This document shows positions 10,701 through 19,195 of a stretch of 64,000 nucleotides of DNA, piece after piece. The DNA comes from Mucilaginibacter saanensis (lineage in GTDB: Bacteria; Bacteroidota; Bacteroidia; Sphingobacteriales; Sphingobacteriaceae). Location: NCBI RefSeq assembly GCF_014200575.1, contig NZ_JACHBZ010000001.1, forward strand, positions 620,001-684,000, in the 5' to 3' direction. The number at the start of each line of letters is the position of its first letter. Within the stretch, counting starts at the first letter, position 1. A program made the translations under genes and the position numbers. Under the pieces are notes generated by a model. That model did not search any database. It was not told where the DNA came from and saw only the letters and a program-made list of their open reading frames with translations.

Positions 10701-10912
10701 GCCGTAACCTTACCCTGGGTTATACTTTTAACTCCCCATGGCTTAACAAGTTCAGCAAATCAATACGTGTTTTTGCCGATGCTCAAAACCTGTTCATCAT
10801 CACCAAATACAAAGGTGTTGACCCGGAGGTGAGCTATACCAGTGTTAAAGGTGGTTATGCGCCTTACCCTATGTTCAGAACGTTTTCTTTTGGCCTAAAG
10901 GCCGGATTTTAA
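7796..10912 (+). CDS. susC: SusC/RagA-type TonB-dependent outer-membrane transporter
   Basis: 1038 residues: signal peptide (to about 30), a carboxypeptidase-regulatory-like domain (about 32-110, GTTLPGISVSIKGT), the SusC linker motif NEVVVIGYGT, plug domain (about 120-235, with SIRGRGNPLYVVDGV and SAAIYGVNAANGVILITTKKG), then a 22-strand-type barrel ending in Phe (SFGLKAGF). SusC proteins import oligosaccharides with TonB energy. The susD partner follows after 19 bases. Enzymes downstream point to galactan fragments as cargo (inference). Length and motifs are typical and complete. Confidence 0.95.
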   Translation: MQNSTFQFWRRLCLLVFALATLSVSGVYAQQAVTGTVISKEDGTTLPGISVSIKGTTQGTATDASGKFSIRAANGTVLIFRGLGYEVKEVTVNGNAINVALDAKQNGLNEVVVIGYGTTTRQNITTAVTKVDPKKIPQAANNSIPQLLFGRASGLQVSQGSSQPGGNINLSIRGRGNPLYVVDGVIFPGDALEPGNGTIAGETNGVSRGGLAGLSPDDVESIEVLKDASAAIYGVNAANGVILITTKKGKAGRLSITYNGSYSFEKNYPYLQPLKANQYETLYNQLIVDQYLAGKQQQPYGPNPQSGIPAPKFTDADIAAAGVGTDWLGQIFRTGNINNHQININGGSEKATYYFSGGYYNEEGTLKGAGLTKYTGRANMSFMPAKFLTLNANITGNTNSYLNSSSGGQTGGSGTQGFGIVQAALGYPANVPVRDAGGNFTRYGVIANPVSLLDIQDNTSYHSLNVNVSADLKVIPGVLAGHILFGDNYEAANRTFFVPSTVFYFSQNLSRASMNYNNRENQTLEATITYKKDVTSFLNIDAVAGAGQYKLTYNAFGSQGAGGADAIGATNLSAETANVGITSGKTASKTRSYFARSSFNFLDKYLLTLSYRYDGYSLFFPNNKYAPFPSASIGWKINNEAFMKNVDFISQLKLRASAGTTGSTISSYGYGGYAPDGNTLFFNNGAANYVTIARYAIDHPELTWQKTVNKNIGLDFGFFKDRISGSVDVFKDDITNLLRTTGPTAPLSYLTTQPVNGGHQYREGYDISLNTQNVTGKDFSWNSVINVSHYTYKWQSRFVFDYLLAYQGVTYQAVNDPVNEIYYFKTKGLLQAGQAVPASQPTAGGASLAGSPIYVDANGDGKLTGADIYKLNPDPKISIGFGNNFRYKQFDLGIFFYGQFGGKSINYNYAWADPASIVSSTQSGTIQALNAWTSANQTGTRPGVNYIENATGLPQGTDINLVSTNFVRCRNLTLGYTFNSPWLNKFSKSIRVFADAQNLFIITKYKGVDPEVSYTSVKGGYAPYPMFRTFSFGLKAGF

Positions 10913-10931
10913 TTTCAAATCAGCAATCAAC

Positions 10932-12443
10932 ATGAAAAAAATTATAACCATATGCTTAATAGCTGCCGCGGTAACCGCAAGCAGTTGTAAAAAAGGTCTG
11001 GAACCGCAACTTTATGGTTCACTGTCAACCACCAATTTTCCTAAAACCGAGGCGGATTTTGTTAGCTATACTACCGAAGTTTATAAACCATTTCAATCAA
11101 AATGGGGCTATAGTGACCCTGCAGGTTATCAGAATGACTGGTTTAGCCCGGAGTACGGCGATATCATGATGTTTGATTATCCTACCGATCAATTGAACAT
11201 CTGGACCGGGTGGGGCGGTATTTTTACCCAGTTCAGTACGGCCAGTTTTGCATTTTTAACCAGTCAGCTGGCTCCTAATAATCATTTTGAAAAAATACGG
11301 TTCGTTACCCGTATTACGCAGATAATAGATGACATTAATAAATCAACCATCAGCGACGATGCCAAAAAGGAACTTACTGCGGAGGCCCGCATGTCGCGCG
11401 GATGGAATATGTATTACCTGCTGCAACTATACGGGCCTGTGCCGGTAATACTGGATGCAAGCAAGATCAATACGCCTGCAGAAACCGACCTGACCCGTCC
11501 TACACGTGATGTTTTCCTGGCCGATATTGTGAGCGACCTTACTTATGCAGCTGCTAACCTGCCAAAAACACCGGCAGATTATGGCCGCTTTAACCAGGCC
11601 ATTGCACTTACCGTGCTGATGCGCACTTACATGAATGAAAAGGATTTTGCCAATGCCGAAAAAGTAGGTAGGCAGATCACCGGTATGGGTTATGCACTGG
11701 TAAATGATTATGCCAGTTTGTTTAATGAGAATACAGAGAAAAACAGCGAAACAATGTGGGCAGTATCCTGCGTGCCTGATCAGGATGGTAATGAGAACCA
11801 TGCCAGCTTTAATCCCTGGGATTTTTATACCTATCCTAAAGATTATCCCGGAAACCGTGTAAAGGATTCTTTTGCGGGCGGTGATGCGCCTATATCAGCA
11901 ACATGGGAATTTTATAATTCTTTTGACGCGGCAGATAAAAGGCGTACCCTTTTAGTGGCCAGTTATATCAATAAAAGCGGTGTGGTACGTAACCAGGCTA
12001 ATGGCTTATCGGGCCCAGTTGTTGCCAAATACCCTGACAATGGCGGAGCCACTATTGATGCTTACCAGGGTAATGATATACCCAAAGCCCGTTTAGGCGA
12101 TGTAATGCTGATGCTGGCTGAGGCCATTAACCAAAATAGCGGCCCTACTGCAGAGGCTGTTGGGTTGGTTAACCAGGTGCGCCTGGCACACGGCGGTGCT
12201 GCAATTGGTAATGTGCCGTCATCGGCTACTGCAAGTAAGCAGGCTTTTGATACCTGGTTACTGAAAGAGCAGGGTTGGGAAACTTACTTTGAAGGTTACC
12301 GGAAAATGGATCTGGTACGACACGGGCAATGGCAAAGTGCCCTTAGCTCGGTTGGTAAAACAGCAGGCCCGTATTTATTCCCGGTGCCTACGTATGAAAT
12401 CACAGCAAGTAAAGGCAAACTAACCCAAACGCCCGGTTATTAA
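10932..12443 (+). CDS. susD: SusD/RagB-type surface glycan-binding lipoprotein
   Basis: 503 residues with a lipoprotein signal (TASSCKK; Cys near residue 19). It has SusD landmarks: an N-terminal PQLYGSLSTTNF region, the TPR-like helical core (AEARMSRGWNMYYLLQLYGPVPVI), a C-terminal block with EGYRKMDLVRHGQW, and a final PVPTYEITASKG-type end. SusD caps the SusC pore and binds glycan at the cell surface. It is immediately downstream of susC and 9 bases before a GH53 lipoprotein, so the three are one operon. Confidence 0.94.
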   Translation: MKKIITICLIAAAVTASSCKKGLEPQLYGSLSTTNFPKTEADFVSYTTEVYKPFQSKWGYSDPAGYQNDWFSPEYGDIMMFDYPTDQLNIWTGWGGIFTQFSTASFAFLTSQLAPNNHFEKIRFVTRITQIIDDINKSTISDDAKKELTAEARMSRGWNMYYLLQLYGPVPVILDASKINTPAETDLTRPTRDVFLADIVSDLTYAAANLPKTPADYGRFNQAIALTVLMRTYMNEKDFANAEKVGRQITGMGYALVNDYASLFNENTEKNSETMWAVSCVPDQDGNENHASFNPWDFYTYPKDYPGNRVKDSFAGGDAPISATWEFYNSFDAADKRRTLLVASYINKSGVVRNQANGLSGPVVAKYPDNGGATIDAYQGNDIPKARLGDVMLMLAEAINQNSGPTAEAVGLVNQVRLAHGGAAIGNVPSSATASKQAFDTWLLKEQGWETYFEGYRKMDLVRHGQWQSALSSVGKTAGPYLFPVPTYEITASKGKLTQTPGY

Positions 12444-12452
12444 ACCGCTGCC

Positions 12453-13499
12453 ATGAAAAGCAAAAATATAACCTGGGTTTTGGCGCTCCTGTTACTGGCA
12501 GCCTGTAAAAAGGATAACAGCGCTACGGGTACTAAAACTACCAATACAATAGATACCACTAAAAGCAATACATTGGCGCTTATAAAAGGCGCCGATGTAA
12601 GCTGGTTAACCCAAATGGAGGCATCGGGTGTAAAGTTTTATAACAGCAATGGCACCGCGCAGGATTGTATGCAGTTGTTAAAAGACAAAGGCATGAATGC
12701 TATCAGGCTCAGGGCCTGGGTTAACCCCGCCGATGGCTGGTGTAATACCGACGACGTTGTTGCCAAAGCCCTGCGTGCACAAAAACTGGGCATGAAGATC
12801 ATGATCGATCTGCATTACAGCGATACCTGGGCCGATCCGGGTAAGCAAACAAAACCAGCCGCCTGGCAAAGTCTTGATTTTGCAGGTCTAAAGGATGCTG
12901 TAAGTACTTATACCATATCTGTAATGAATGCGCTGAAAGCAAAAGGCATTACCCCGGATTGGGTACAGGTAGGTAATGAAACCACGGATGGTATGTTGTG
13001 GGAAGATGGCAGAGCCTCCAAAAATATGGCAAATTTTGCGGCTCTGGTAGGTAGCGGTTATGCCGCAGTAAAATCGGTTAGCAGCAGTACTAAAGTAATT
13101 GTGCATTTGGCCAATGGTTATGATAATGCTTTGTTCCGCTGGATGTTTGACGGGTTAAAGGCCAACGGTGCCAAATGGGATATTATCGGCATGTCTTTAT
13201 ATCCTTCAACTACCAACTGGCAAACTTATAATGAGCAATGTCTTGCTAATATGAATGATATGTTTACCCGTTACGGCTCACCGGTAATGATTGTTGAGGT
13301 AGGGATGCCAGCTACAGAGGCAGTAACCTGTAAAGCTTTTCTGACAGATCTGTTAACCAAGGTTAGTACGGTAAATGGTAATCAGGGGTTAGGTGTTTTT
13401 TATTGGGAGCCCGAGGCCTATAATTGGCAAGGCTATGGGCTGGGTGCATTTGACAGCACTGGTAAGCCAACGGTTGCTTTGGATGCATTTGCCAATTAA
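12453..13499 (+). CDS. GH53 endo-beta-1,4-galactanase, lipoprotein form
   Basis: 348 residues. A lipobox (LLLAACKK) predicts membrane anchoring, probably at the outer surface. GH53 motifs are clear: KGADVSW at the first strand, IRLRAWVNP, the family hallmark DLHYSDTWADPGKQ, acid/base Glu176 in QVGNET, and nucleophile Glu282 in MIVEVG. GH53 cleaves internal beta-1,4-galactosyl bonds in type I arabinogalactan and RG-I galactan. A surface endo-enzyme that makes importable pieces for SusCD is the expected role. It shares the DLHYSDTWADPGKQ block with the next gene, so the pair are paralogues. Confidence 0.92.
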   Translation: MKSKNITWVLALLLLAACKKDNSATGTKTTNTIDTTKSNTLALIKGADVSWLTQMEASGVKFYNSNGTAQDCMQLLKDKGMNAIRLRAWVNPADGWCNTDDVVAKALRAQKLGMKIMIDLHYSDTWADPGKQTKPAAWQSLDFAGLKDAVSTYTISVMNALKAKGITPDWVQVGNETTDGMLWEDGRASKNMANFAALVGSGYAAVKSVSSSTKVIVHLANGYDNALFRWMFDGLKANGAKWDIIGMSLYPSTTNWQTYNEQCLANMNDMFTRYGSPVMIVEVGMPATEAVTCKAFLTDLLTKVSTVNGNQGLGVFYWEPEAYNWQGYGLGAFDSTGKPTVALDAFAN

Positions 13500-13582
13500 A
13501 TAATATTACATGGCGTTTAAATGGTACGTCCGGTTAATTTTAATAATCGGTTAGTTATAATTTTGATATCAAATACATTTAT

Positions 13583-14608
13583 ATGAAGTTAAAAATCAGT
13601 TTTAGCGGGTTAGTATGCCTGGCAGCCGGTTTGCTGGCCATGGGTGCATTATCGGCCTATAAGTTACCTTCTGGGAATGCCGGTCCTACTAAATTTAAAC
13701 AGATAGTGGGCGCTGATATTTCCTTTATTCCACAACTGGAAAGTGAAGGGAAGAAGTTTTATGATAAGGGTGTGAGCAAAGATCCTTTTGCCATACTGAA
13801 AGATCATGGCTTTAATTATGTAAGGCTGCGCATTTTTAATGATCCAAAGGCTGATAGCGGTTATTCTGCAAAGGGATATTGCGGATTGGAAGATACCAAA
13901 AAGATGGCCCTGCGGATAAAAGCGGCCGGAATGGGTTTCCTGCTTGATTTTCATTACAGCGATACCTGGGCCGATCCGGGGAAGCAATATAAACCAGCTG
14001 CCTGGAAAAACCTGAACAACCAGCAATTACGGGACTCTATAAAGGCCTTTACCCGGCTTGTTTTACAGGAGCTTAAAAAGCAAGGTACCCTGCCCGATAT
14101 GGTGCAGGTAGGAAATGAAATTAATCATGGCATTTTATGGCCCGATGGCAGGCTGAAGAACCTGGATACCCTGGCCGGCTTTTTAAAAGCAGGCATCAGC
14201 GGTGTGCGGATGGAGAGCAGCAAGATCAGGATTATGCTGCACATTGCCTGCGGCGGCCAAAATGCCGAATCGCGGTACTTTATTGACAATATGCTTAAAC
14301 GCGGCGTCAGCTTCGACATCATCGGTGAATCTTATTACCCAGAATGGCATGGTACTCCGGATAGTTTAAAAAATAATTTAACTGACCTGACCGCCCGTTA
14401 CAAGCAAGATGTAATGGTGGCCGAATACTCGCAGCATAAACGCGAGGTAAATGATATAGCACTTTCATTGCCCGGCAATAAAGTAAAAGGCTCTTTTATA
14501 TGGGAACCCTTTAGCTGGGGCGAAACCTTTGTTGATAAGCAGGGAAACACCAATGCACACATAGATACTTATGACAGCATAAAAAAACAATATCACATTA
14601 GCCAGTAA
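13583..14608 (+). CDS. GH53 endo-beta-1,4-galactanase, second paralogue
   Basis: 341 residues with a signal peptide but no lipobox (ALSAYK region), so it is probably periplasmic, unlike the lipoprotein paralogue upstream. GH53 landmarks: VGADISF, YVRLRIFNDP, DFHYSDTWADPGKQ, acid/base Glu179 in QVGNEI and nucleophile Glu281 in MVAEYSQH. The residues after the nucleophile differ from the first paralogue, which may change cleavage pattern (inference). A TAATTTTG at 13558-13565 matches the Bacteroidota -7 consensus, though no good -33 box is paired with it. It is followed after 10 bases by the GH2 gene. Confidence 0.91.
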   Translation: MKLKISFSGLVCLAAGLLAMGALSAYKLPSGNAGPTKFKQIVGADISFIPQLESEGKKFYDKGVSKDPFAILKDHGFNYVRLRIFNDPKADSGYSAKGYCGLEDTKKMALRIKAAGMGFLLDFHYSDTWADPGKQYKPAAWKNLNNQQLRDSIKAFTRLVLQELKKQGTLPDMVQVGNEINHGILWPDGRLKNLDTLAGFLKAGISGVRMESSKIRIMLHIACGGQNAESRYFIDNMLKRGVSFDIIGESYYPEWHGTPDSLKNNLTDLTARYKQDVMVAEYSQHKREVNDIALSLPGNKVKGSFIWEPFSWGETFVDKQGNTNAHIDTYDSIKKQYHISQ

Positions 14609-14618
14609 GCTCCTCTAA

Positions 14619-16976
14619 ATGAAAAAAAATCTTCTGTTAGTCCTTGCCGTTGCCAGTACGGTTATAACTGCAAAGGCACAAAGCAAAGCCGAAAAAAAAA
14701 TAACTGTTACCCTTTTCAATAATGATTGGCAGTTTGTAAAAAATACAGATACCGTTATCAGCCAACAGTTTTTTAGCCATAAAAATGATGCGCTACCCTG
14801 GCAGCAAATAAGCCTGCCGCACACCGCCAATCTGGAACCGGTAATTAAGACAGCCCAGCAATGGCAGGGCATTTGCTTTTACCGTAAGTTTTTTACACTT
14901 GATAAAGCCGACAGGGATAAACATATTGCCATTCGTATTGATGCGGCCATGAACCTGGCCGATGTTTATTTAAATGGGGAGCACTTGCAAACCCATATTG
15001 GCGGCTACCTGCCTGTTTATATTGATATTACCGGAAAAGCCTTATATGGTAAGGAAAATTGCCTGCTCATTAAGCTAAACAATCAGGACAACCCGGTAAT
15101 TCCGCCGGGTAAGCCCATCAAGGATCTTGATTTTAACTTTTACAGTGGCATTTATCGCAATGCCTGGCTGATCAAAAAAAACAAGATCTACATTACCGAT
15201 GCCGTTGCCGCAAACAAGGTGAATGGCGGCGGGGTGAGCCTGCATTTTGAAAATATCTCATCGTCAAAAGCCGATCTGCATATTAAAACAGAATTAAAGA
15301 ATGAGCTTAATTCCTTGCAGAAGGTACAGCTCAGGGCTACGCTTTATGATCCATTGGGCAGGCAGGTTGGAGTTGTGGCCTCCGCGCTAACGGGAGTTGG
15401 TGCAAACGGTACGGTTACGTTGCAACAAACCATGCCGGTGTTACAGCCGGCTTTATGGTCGCCCTCAAACCCGCAGCTATATAAACTTGTAGTTAGTGTT
15501 TTAAGCAATGGTCAACTGGTTGATTCTGTTTCCATACAAAGTGGTATCCGGCAAATCAGCTTTAAGACAGATGGCTTTTATCTTAACGGCAGTAAATATG
15601 TATTGCGTGGCACCAACCGCCACCAGGAATATCCTTACGTAGGCTATGCCCTAAGTGACAATGCGCAATACCGCGATGCCTATAAAATAAAACAGGCGGG
15701 GTTTGATTTTGTGCGCTGCTCGCATTATCCGCCATCGCCGGCCTTTTTAGCGGCTTGTGATGAGCTTGGCATTTTTGTCATGGATTCCACACCGGGATGG
15801 CAGTTTTTTGGCGATGATGTTTTTCAGCAAAACAGTCTGCAAAATATTACCGATATGATTCATCGCGACCGTAACCACCCCTCCATTATTTTATGGGAAG
15901 CGTCGCTGAACGAAACCAATATGAAGCGTGATTACATGGAAAAAGCCCATGCGCTTGTACATCGTGAACTGCCTTATACCGATACTTACACCTGCGGTTG
16001 GATGAATGAGGTATATGATGTGTTTATTCCGGCCCGGCAACATGCCAAAGCACCCGATTACTGGAAAAAATATAACAGTAAGCCTATACTGATAGCCGAA
16101 TACGGTGATTGGGAGTACTACGCACAAAACGCCGGTTTTAATCAAACTCAATACAAGGATTTGACCGACGAGGAAAAAACATCAAGGCAATTACGCGGTG
16201 ATGGCGAAAAACGCATGTTACAACAGGCCCTGAACTTTCAGGAAGCACACAACGATAACCTTAATGGCAGCATTACCGGCGATCTGAACTGGTTGATGTT
16301 TGATTATAAACGAGGTTATGCGCCGGATATCGAATCATCGGGTATAATGGATATTTTCAGGTTACCTAAGTTTGCTTTCTACTTTTACCAGAGCCAGCGT
16401 AACCCAACAGAAGGTAAGCCAGTACTGTTCATTGCTAATTATTGGAATGATGCAGCCACAAAAAGCGTAAAGGTTTATAGTAATTGTGACCAGGTAGAGT
16501 TGTTTGTAAACGGCCAGTCAATAGGTAAACAAACGCCTGATACTGGTATTATGAATACTAACCTTAAACATGCTCCCTTTACGTTTAATGTAGTTTATAA
16601 GCCAGGTACGTTAACAGCCAAAGGTTATATCAAAAATCAATTGGTTAATTCGGTTAGCTGTACTACGCCGGGACAGCCTTATGGCATTAAGCTGGTTGTT
16701 GACTATAGCAATAGGAAATTGGTTTCCGGAAAAAATGATATGGTATTTGTATATGCCTCGGTAGTTGATCAGAACGGCACATTAGTGCCTACCCAAAAAG
16801 CACATGTGAAACTTAGCGTTAATGGCCCTGCAGAAGTTATTGGTGATAGTGAAATAAATACCGAAGCCGCAGTAGCAGCCTTTTTGATAAGTGCTGGAGC
16901 AAAGCCCGGTGATATTCATCTGGAAGCAGTAGCCGATGGTTTAAAGCCTGCCACAGAAGTAATAAAAACGCTATAA
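14619..16976 (+). CDS. GH2 beta-galactosidase
   Basis: 785 residues, signal peptide to about 20 (ITAKAQ). Domains: jelly-roll sugar-binding (about 30-170), immunoglobulin-like (about 190-300), TIM barrel (about 305-600) and a C-terminal Ig-like/DUF4982-type part. The catalytic acid/base is Glu432 in the SLNETN motif and the nucleophile Glu494 in ILIAEYGDWE. The substrate-loop signature RCSHYPPSPAFL is present. It would remove terminal beta-galactose from oligosaccharides made by the two GH53 enzymes. It is the last gene of the operon, ending before a strong terminator. Beta-galactosidase activity is inferred mainly from the GH53 context, since GH2 also includes glucuronidases and mannosidases. 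Confidence 0.87.
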   Translation: MKKNLLLVLAVASTVITAKAQSKAEKKITVTLFNNDWQFVKNTDTVISQQFFSHKNDALPWQQISLPHTANLEPVIKTAQQWQGICFYRKFFTLDKADRDKHIAIRIDAAMNLADVYLNGEHLQTHIGGYLPVYIDITGKALYGKENCLLIKLNNQDNPVIPPGKPIKDLDFNFYSGIYRNAWLIKKNKIYITDAVAANKVNGGGVSLHFENISSSKADLHIKTELKNELNSLQKVQLRATLYDPLGRQVGVVASALTGVGANGTVTLQQTMPVLQPALWSPSNPQLYKLVVSVLSNGQLVDSVSIQSGIRQISFKTDGFYLNGSKYVLRGTNRHQEYPYVGYALSDNAQYRDAYKIKQAGFDFVRCSHYPPSPAFLAACDELGIFVMDSTPGWQFFGDDVFQQNSLQNITDMIHRDRNHPSIILWEASLNETNMKRDYMEKAHALVHRELPYTDTYTCGWMNEVYDVFIPARQHAKAPDYWKKYNSKPILIAEYGDWEYYAQNAGFNQTQYKDLTDEEKTSRQLRGDGEKRMLQQALNFQEAHNDNLNGSITGDLNWLMFDYKRGYAPDIESSGIMDIFRLPKFAFYFYQSQRNPTEGKPVLFIANYWNDAATKSVKVYSNCDQVELFVNGQSIGKQTPDTGIMNTNLKHAPFTFNVVYKPGTLTAKGYIKNQLVNSVSCTTPGQPYGIKLVVDYSNRKLVSGKNDMVFVYASVVDQNGTLVPTQKAHVKLSVNGPAEVIGDSEINTEAAVAAFLISAGAKPGDIHLEAVADGLKPATEVIKTL

Positions 16977-16985
16977 ATATCTAAT

Positions 16986-17030
16986 GTTTAGCCGTATACA
17001 TTTGTATGTATACGGCTAAACTATTTTAAA
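16986..17030 (+). terminator. Rho-independent terminator closing the galactan operon
   Basis: GTTTAGCCGTATACA (16986-17000) pairs perfectly over 15 bp with TGTATACGGCTAAAC (17007-17021), with a six-base loop. It starts 10 bases after the GH2 stop and is followed by a short T-rich stretch. Confidence 0.85.
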
Positions 17031-17315
17031 AACGTTACGTTAACCAAGCGCAGCAGGGATTAGCTTGGTATCCTCCAGGCGCAAGGCCGACTATCTGTCA
17101 ATGAAAAATCCCGAGAGATAATGTGTAAAAGAGCCTCTTAATTAAATAGGGAGGTATAGCTAAGTTAAAAGATCAAAGCCCCGTTGCAGATATGCAATGG
17201 GGCTTTGATCTGTGGGATTGCCCCTGTTACAGCGGGAGTATTAATATTGAGAATAATGAATGACAGGTTGAAGCTGTGTGTTGCTTTCTGATAAAAAAAT
17301 AGAAAATAAACTTGC
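17031..17315. other. noncoding spacer between galactan locus and ArsR gene set
   Basis: No credible ORF. It contains the second hairpin at 17171-17210, annotated separately. The right end leads into the arsR promoter. Confidence 0.5.
17171..17210. terminator. GC-rich 18-bp hairpin, terminator-like
   Basis: GATCAAAGCCCCGTTGCA pairs with TGCAATGGGGCTTTGATC around a four-base loop, with a single G-U pair. The AAAGCCCC...GGGGCTTT form is usual for Bacteroidota terminators, but there is no T run beyond the stem and no gene ends directly before it, so its role is uncertain. Confidence 0.5.
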
Positions 17316-17358
17316 GTAGTTAAATAGCTACACATATATTTGTAGTCAAATAGCTACA
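17312..17358 (+). promoter_or_regulatory. arsR promoter bracketed by two palindromic operators
   Basis: TATATTTG at 17335-17342 matches the Bacteroidota -7 box TAnnTTTG; a CTTG at 17311-17314 is a plausible -33 box 20 bases away. Two near-identical 17-mers, GTAGTTAAATAGCTACA (17316-17332) and GTAGTCAAATAGCTACA (17342-17358), flank the -7 box, 26 bases apart. Each is a near palindrome, GTAGnTAnnTAnCTAC. Binding of the ArsR protein here would block the promoter and start codon, which gives autoregulation (inference). Confidence 0.8.
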
Positions 17359-17360
17359 TA

Positions 17361-17684
17361 ATGAATTTAAGACGAGATGTATTTCAAGCCATAGCTGACC
17401 CAACAAGAAGGGCTATACTTCTGTTAGTTGCTTCGCAATCTTTAACGGCAGGTGCAATAGCCTCAAACTTTGATACGGCCAGGCCAACAGTATCAAAACA
17501 TCTGCAGATACTCACCGAGTGCGAATTGCTTGAACAAAAACAAAACGGCAGGGAAATTTACTATCACACCAACGCAAAAAAAATGAAAGAAATAGCTGAC
17601 TTTATTGAACCATTCCGCAATATGTGGGATGATAGATTTAATAAACTGGAAGCCATCATGAAAAACTACCAATCAAAAAAATAG
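17361..17684 (+). CDS. ArsR-family winged-helix transcriptional regulator
   Basis: 107 residues, starting [20 protein letters not shown], the standard N-terminus of the ArsR branch that travels with SRPBCC proteins. The winged helix-turn-helix follows (recognition helix around [10 protein letters not shown], wing around GREIYYH). No metal-binding cysteine cluster is seen, so a metal-sensor role is not supported. The start is fixed by the conserved N-terminus, which leaves only two bases between the second operator repeat and the ATG. It is 6 bases from the SRPBCC gene; the two usually act together. Confidence 0.93.
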   Translation: MNLRRDVFQAIADPTRRAILLLVASQSLTAGAIASNFDTARPTVSKHLQILTECELLEQKQNGREIYYHTNAKKMKEIADFIEPFRNMWDDRFNKLEAIMKNYQSKK

Positions 17685-17690
17685 ACTGTT

Positions 17691-18158
17691 ATGGAAAGGA
17701 AAACAAAAATTAATGCCGAAGATGGCAAACAGGATTTAATGATTACCAGGGAATTTGACTTGCCATTAGAGTTGCTTTTTAAAGCTTGTTCAGATCCTGA
17801 AATTATTGAGCAATGGATGGGAACCAAAGTGCTGAAATTTGAAAGTAAAAAGCACGGCAGTTACCAGTTTGAAACAACAGATGCTAAGGGAAATGTGGTA
17901 TTCAGGGCCAATGGAGTAATTCACGAATTTAGCCCCAACAAAAAAATCACCCGGACATTTGAAATGGAGAATACCTCCTTTGGCGTGCAGCTGGAGCTTG
18001 TAGAATTTGAACGGCTTACTGATGACACCAGCAAACTCAATATGCGTGTCATCTATGAATCGGTTACACACAGGAACCAGGTGTTGCAGCTGCCCTTTGC
18101 TCAAGGCATAAACATGGCACATAATCGTTTACAGGACATCGTAAACAAATTAAAATAA
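17691..18158 (+). CDS. SRPBCC (AHSA1/START-like) domain protein
   Basis: 155 residues with the SRPBCC helix-grip fold pattern: an N-terminal strand TREFDLPLELLFKACSDPE, the EQWMG motif, a central beta sheet (GVIHEFSPNKKITRTFEM) and the long C-terminal helix (AQGINMAHNRLQDIVNKL). This is the activator-of-Hsp90-ATPase-like family commonly paired with ArsR regulators. It binds an unknown small hydrophobic ligand; the biochemical role is not established. It is co-transcribed with arsR upstream and the DoxX-like gene 6 bases downstream. Confidence 0.88.
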   Translation: MERKTKINAEDGKQDLMITREFDLPLELLFKACSDPEIIEQWMGTKVLKFESKKHGSYQFETTDAKGNVVFRANGVIHEFSPNKKITRTFEMENTSFGVQLELVEFERLTDDTSKLNMRVIYESVTHRNQVLQLPFAQGINMAHNRLQDIVNKLK

Positions 18159-18164
18159 CATACC

Positions 18165-18557
18165 ATGACAAAGCGAAATAAAATTATCTATTGGATTTTT
18201 ACTATCTGGCTTGCACTGGGAATGGTATCAACCGGCGTAGTGCAGTTACTTAAAGAGAAAACGGGAGCAGGAGGAGTGGATAGTATTACACATTTGGGTT
18301 ATCCTGTTTATTTTCTGACCATATTAGGAGTTTGGAAACTTTTGGGAGTTGTGGCCGTGCTTATCCCTAAATTTCCTTTGCTCAAGGAGTGGGCTTATGC
18401 GGGCTTTTTCTTTGTCATGTCGGGAGCCATGGTTTCGCATATCGCATCAGGTAATTCCGTGAGTGATATATTTCCCTCGTTTCTTTTGCTCATCCTTGTT
18501 GTGGTATCCTGGTATTTTAGGCCTGCCGACAGAAAAATTATTTCAGTTAATCAATAA
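18165..18557 (+). CDS. DoxX-like four-helix membrane protein
   Basis: 130 residues with four predicted membrane helices (about 9-30, 48-68, 75-95, 102-120). The segments LGYPVYFLTILGVWKLLGV and EWAYAGFFFVMSGAMVSH are typical of DoxX-like/DUF proteins. Such proteins often sit beside ArsR-SRPBCC pairs. Function is not known; a redox or quinone-linked membrane role has been suggested for the wider DoxX family. Confidence 0.85.
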   Translation: MTKRNKIIYWIFTIWLALGMVSTGVVQLLKEKTGAGGVDSITHLGYPVYFLTILGVWKLLGVVAVLIPKFPLLKEWAYAGFFFVMSGAMVSHIASGNSVSDIFPSFLLLILVVVSWYFRPADRKIISVNQ

Positions 18558-18590
18558 TCAATTTCTAAAGTTGATATATTTAAGTAAAGT

Positions 18591-19166
18591 ATGAACAGCG
18601 CTAATAGCAATAAAAAGGAGTTGTCACCAGCACAACGTGAGGAATTACTCGGTACCTTGAAAGCCCGTTTTGAGAAAAACATAAACAGACATAAGGGTGT
18701 TGAATGGACTAGAGTACAAGCAAAGCTGGAAACTAATACTGAAAAACTATGGTCGCTTCATGAAATGGAAAGAACCGGAGGCGAGCCGGATATTGTTGAT
18801 CATGATAAAAAAAACGACAAATACATTTTTTATGATTGTGCTGCAGAAAGCCCTAAAGGCCGCCGAAGCCTTTGTTATGACCGTGAAGCGCATGAATCAA
18901 GGAAAGAATATAAACCAGAAAATAATGCTGTGGACGTAGCCGCTATTATGGGCATTGAGCTTTTATCGGAGGAAGAATATCGGGAGTTGCAAAAACTTGG
19001 AAAATTCGATACAAAAACATCGAGCTGGGTACAAACGCCTGCCGATATCAGAAAACTTGGTGGGGCTACTTTTTGTGATCGCCGCTATGATACGGTTTTT
19101 CTTTATCACAACGGAGCAGAATCTTACTATGCGGCCAGAGGGTTCCGGGGCTCATTAAAGGTTTAA
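18591..19166 (+). CDS. DUF4256-family protein
   Basis: 191 residues, soluble and charged. It matches what I recall of DUF4256: LKARFEKNINRHKGVEW, LHEMERTGGEPDIV, the FYDCAAESPKGRRSLCYDR core, LSEEEYRELQKLGKFD, SSWVQTPADIRKLGGATFCDRR and VFLYHNGAESYYAARGFRG. The function of this family is not known. The gap to the DoxX-like gene is 33 bases, so it probably belongs to the ArsR-led transcription unit. Confidence 0.85.
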   Translation: MNSANSNKKELSPAQREELLGTLKARFEKNINRHKGVEWTRVQAKLETNTEKLWSLHEMERTGGEPDIVDHDKKNDKYIFYDCAAESPKGRRSLCYDREAHESRKEYKPENNAVDVAAIMGIELLSEEEYRELQKLGKFDTKTSSWVQTPADIRKLGGATFCDRRYDTVFLYHNGAESYYAARGFRGSLKV

Positions 19167-19195
19167 TTGACTATAACACCCTAAAAAAGAATGCA

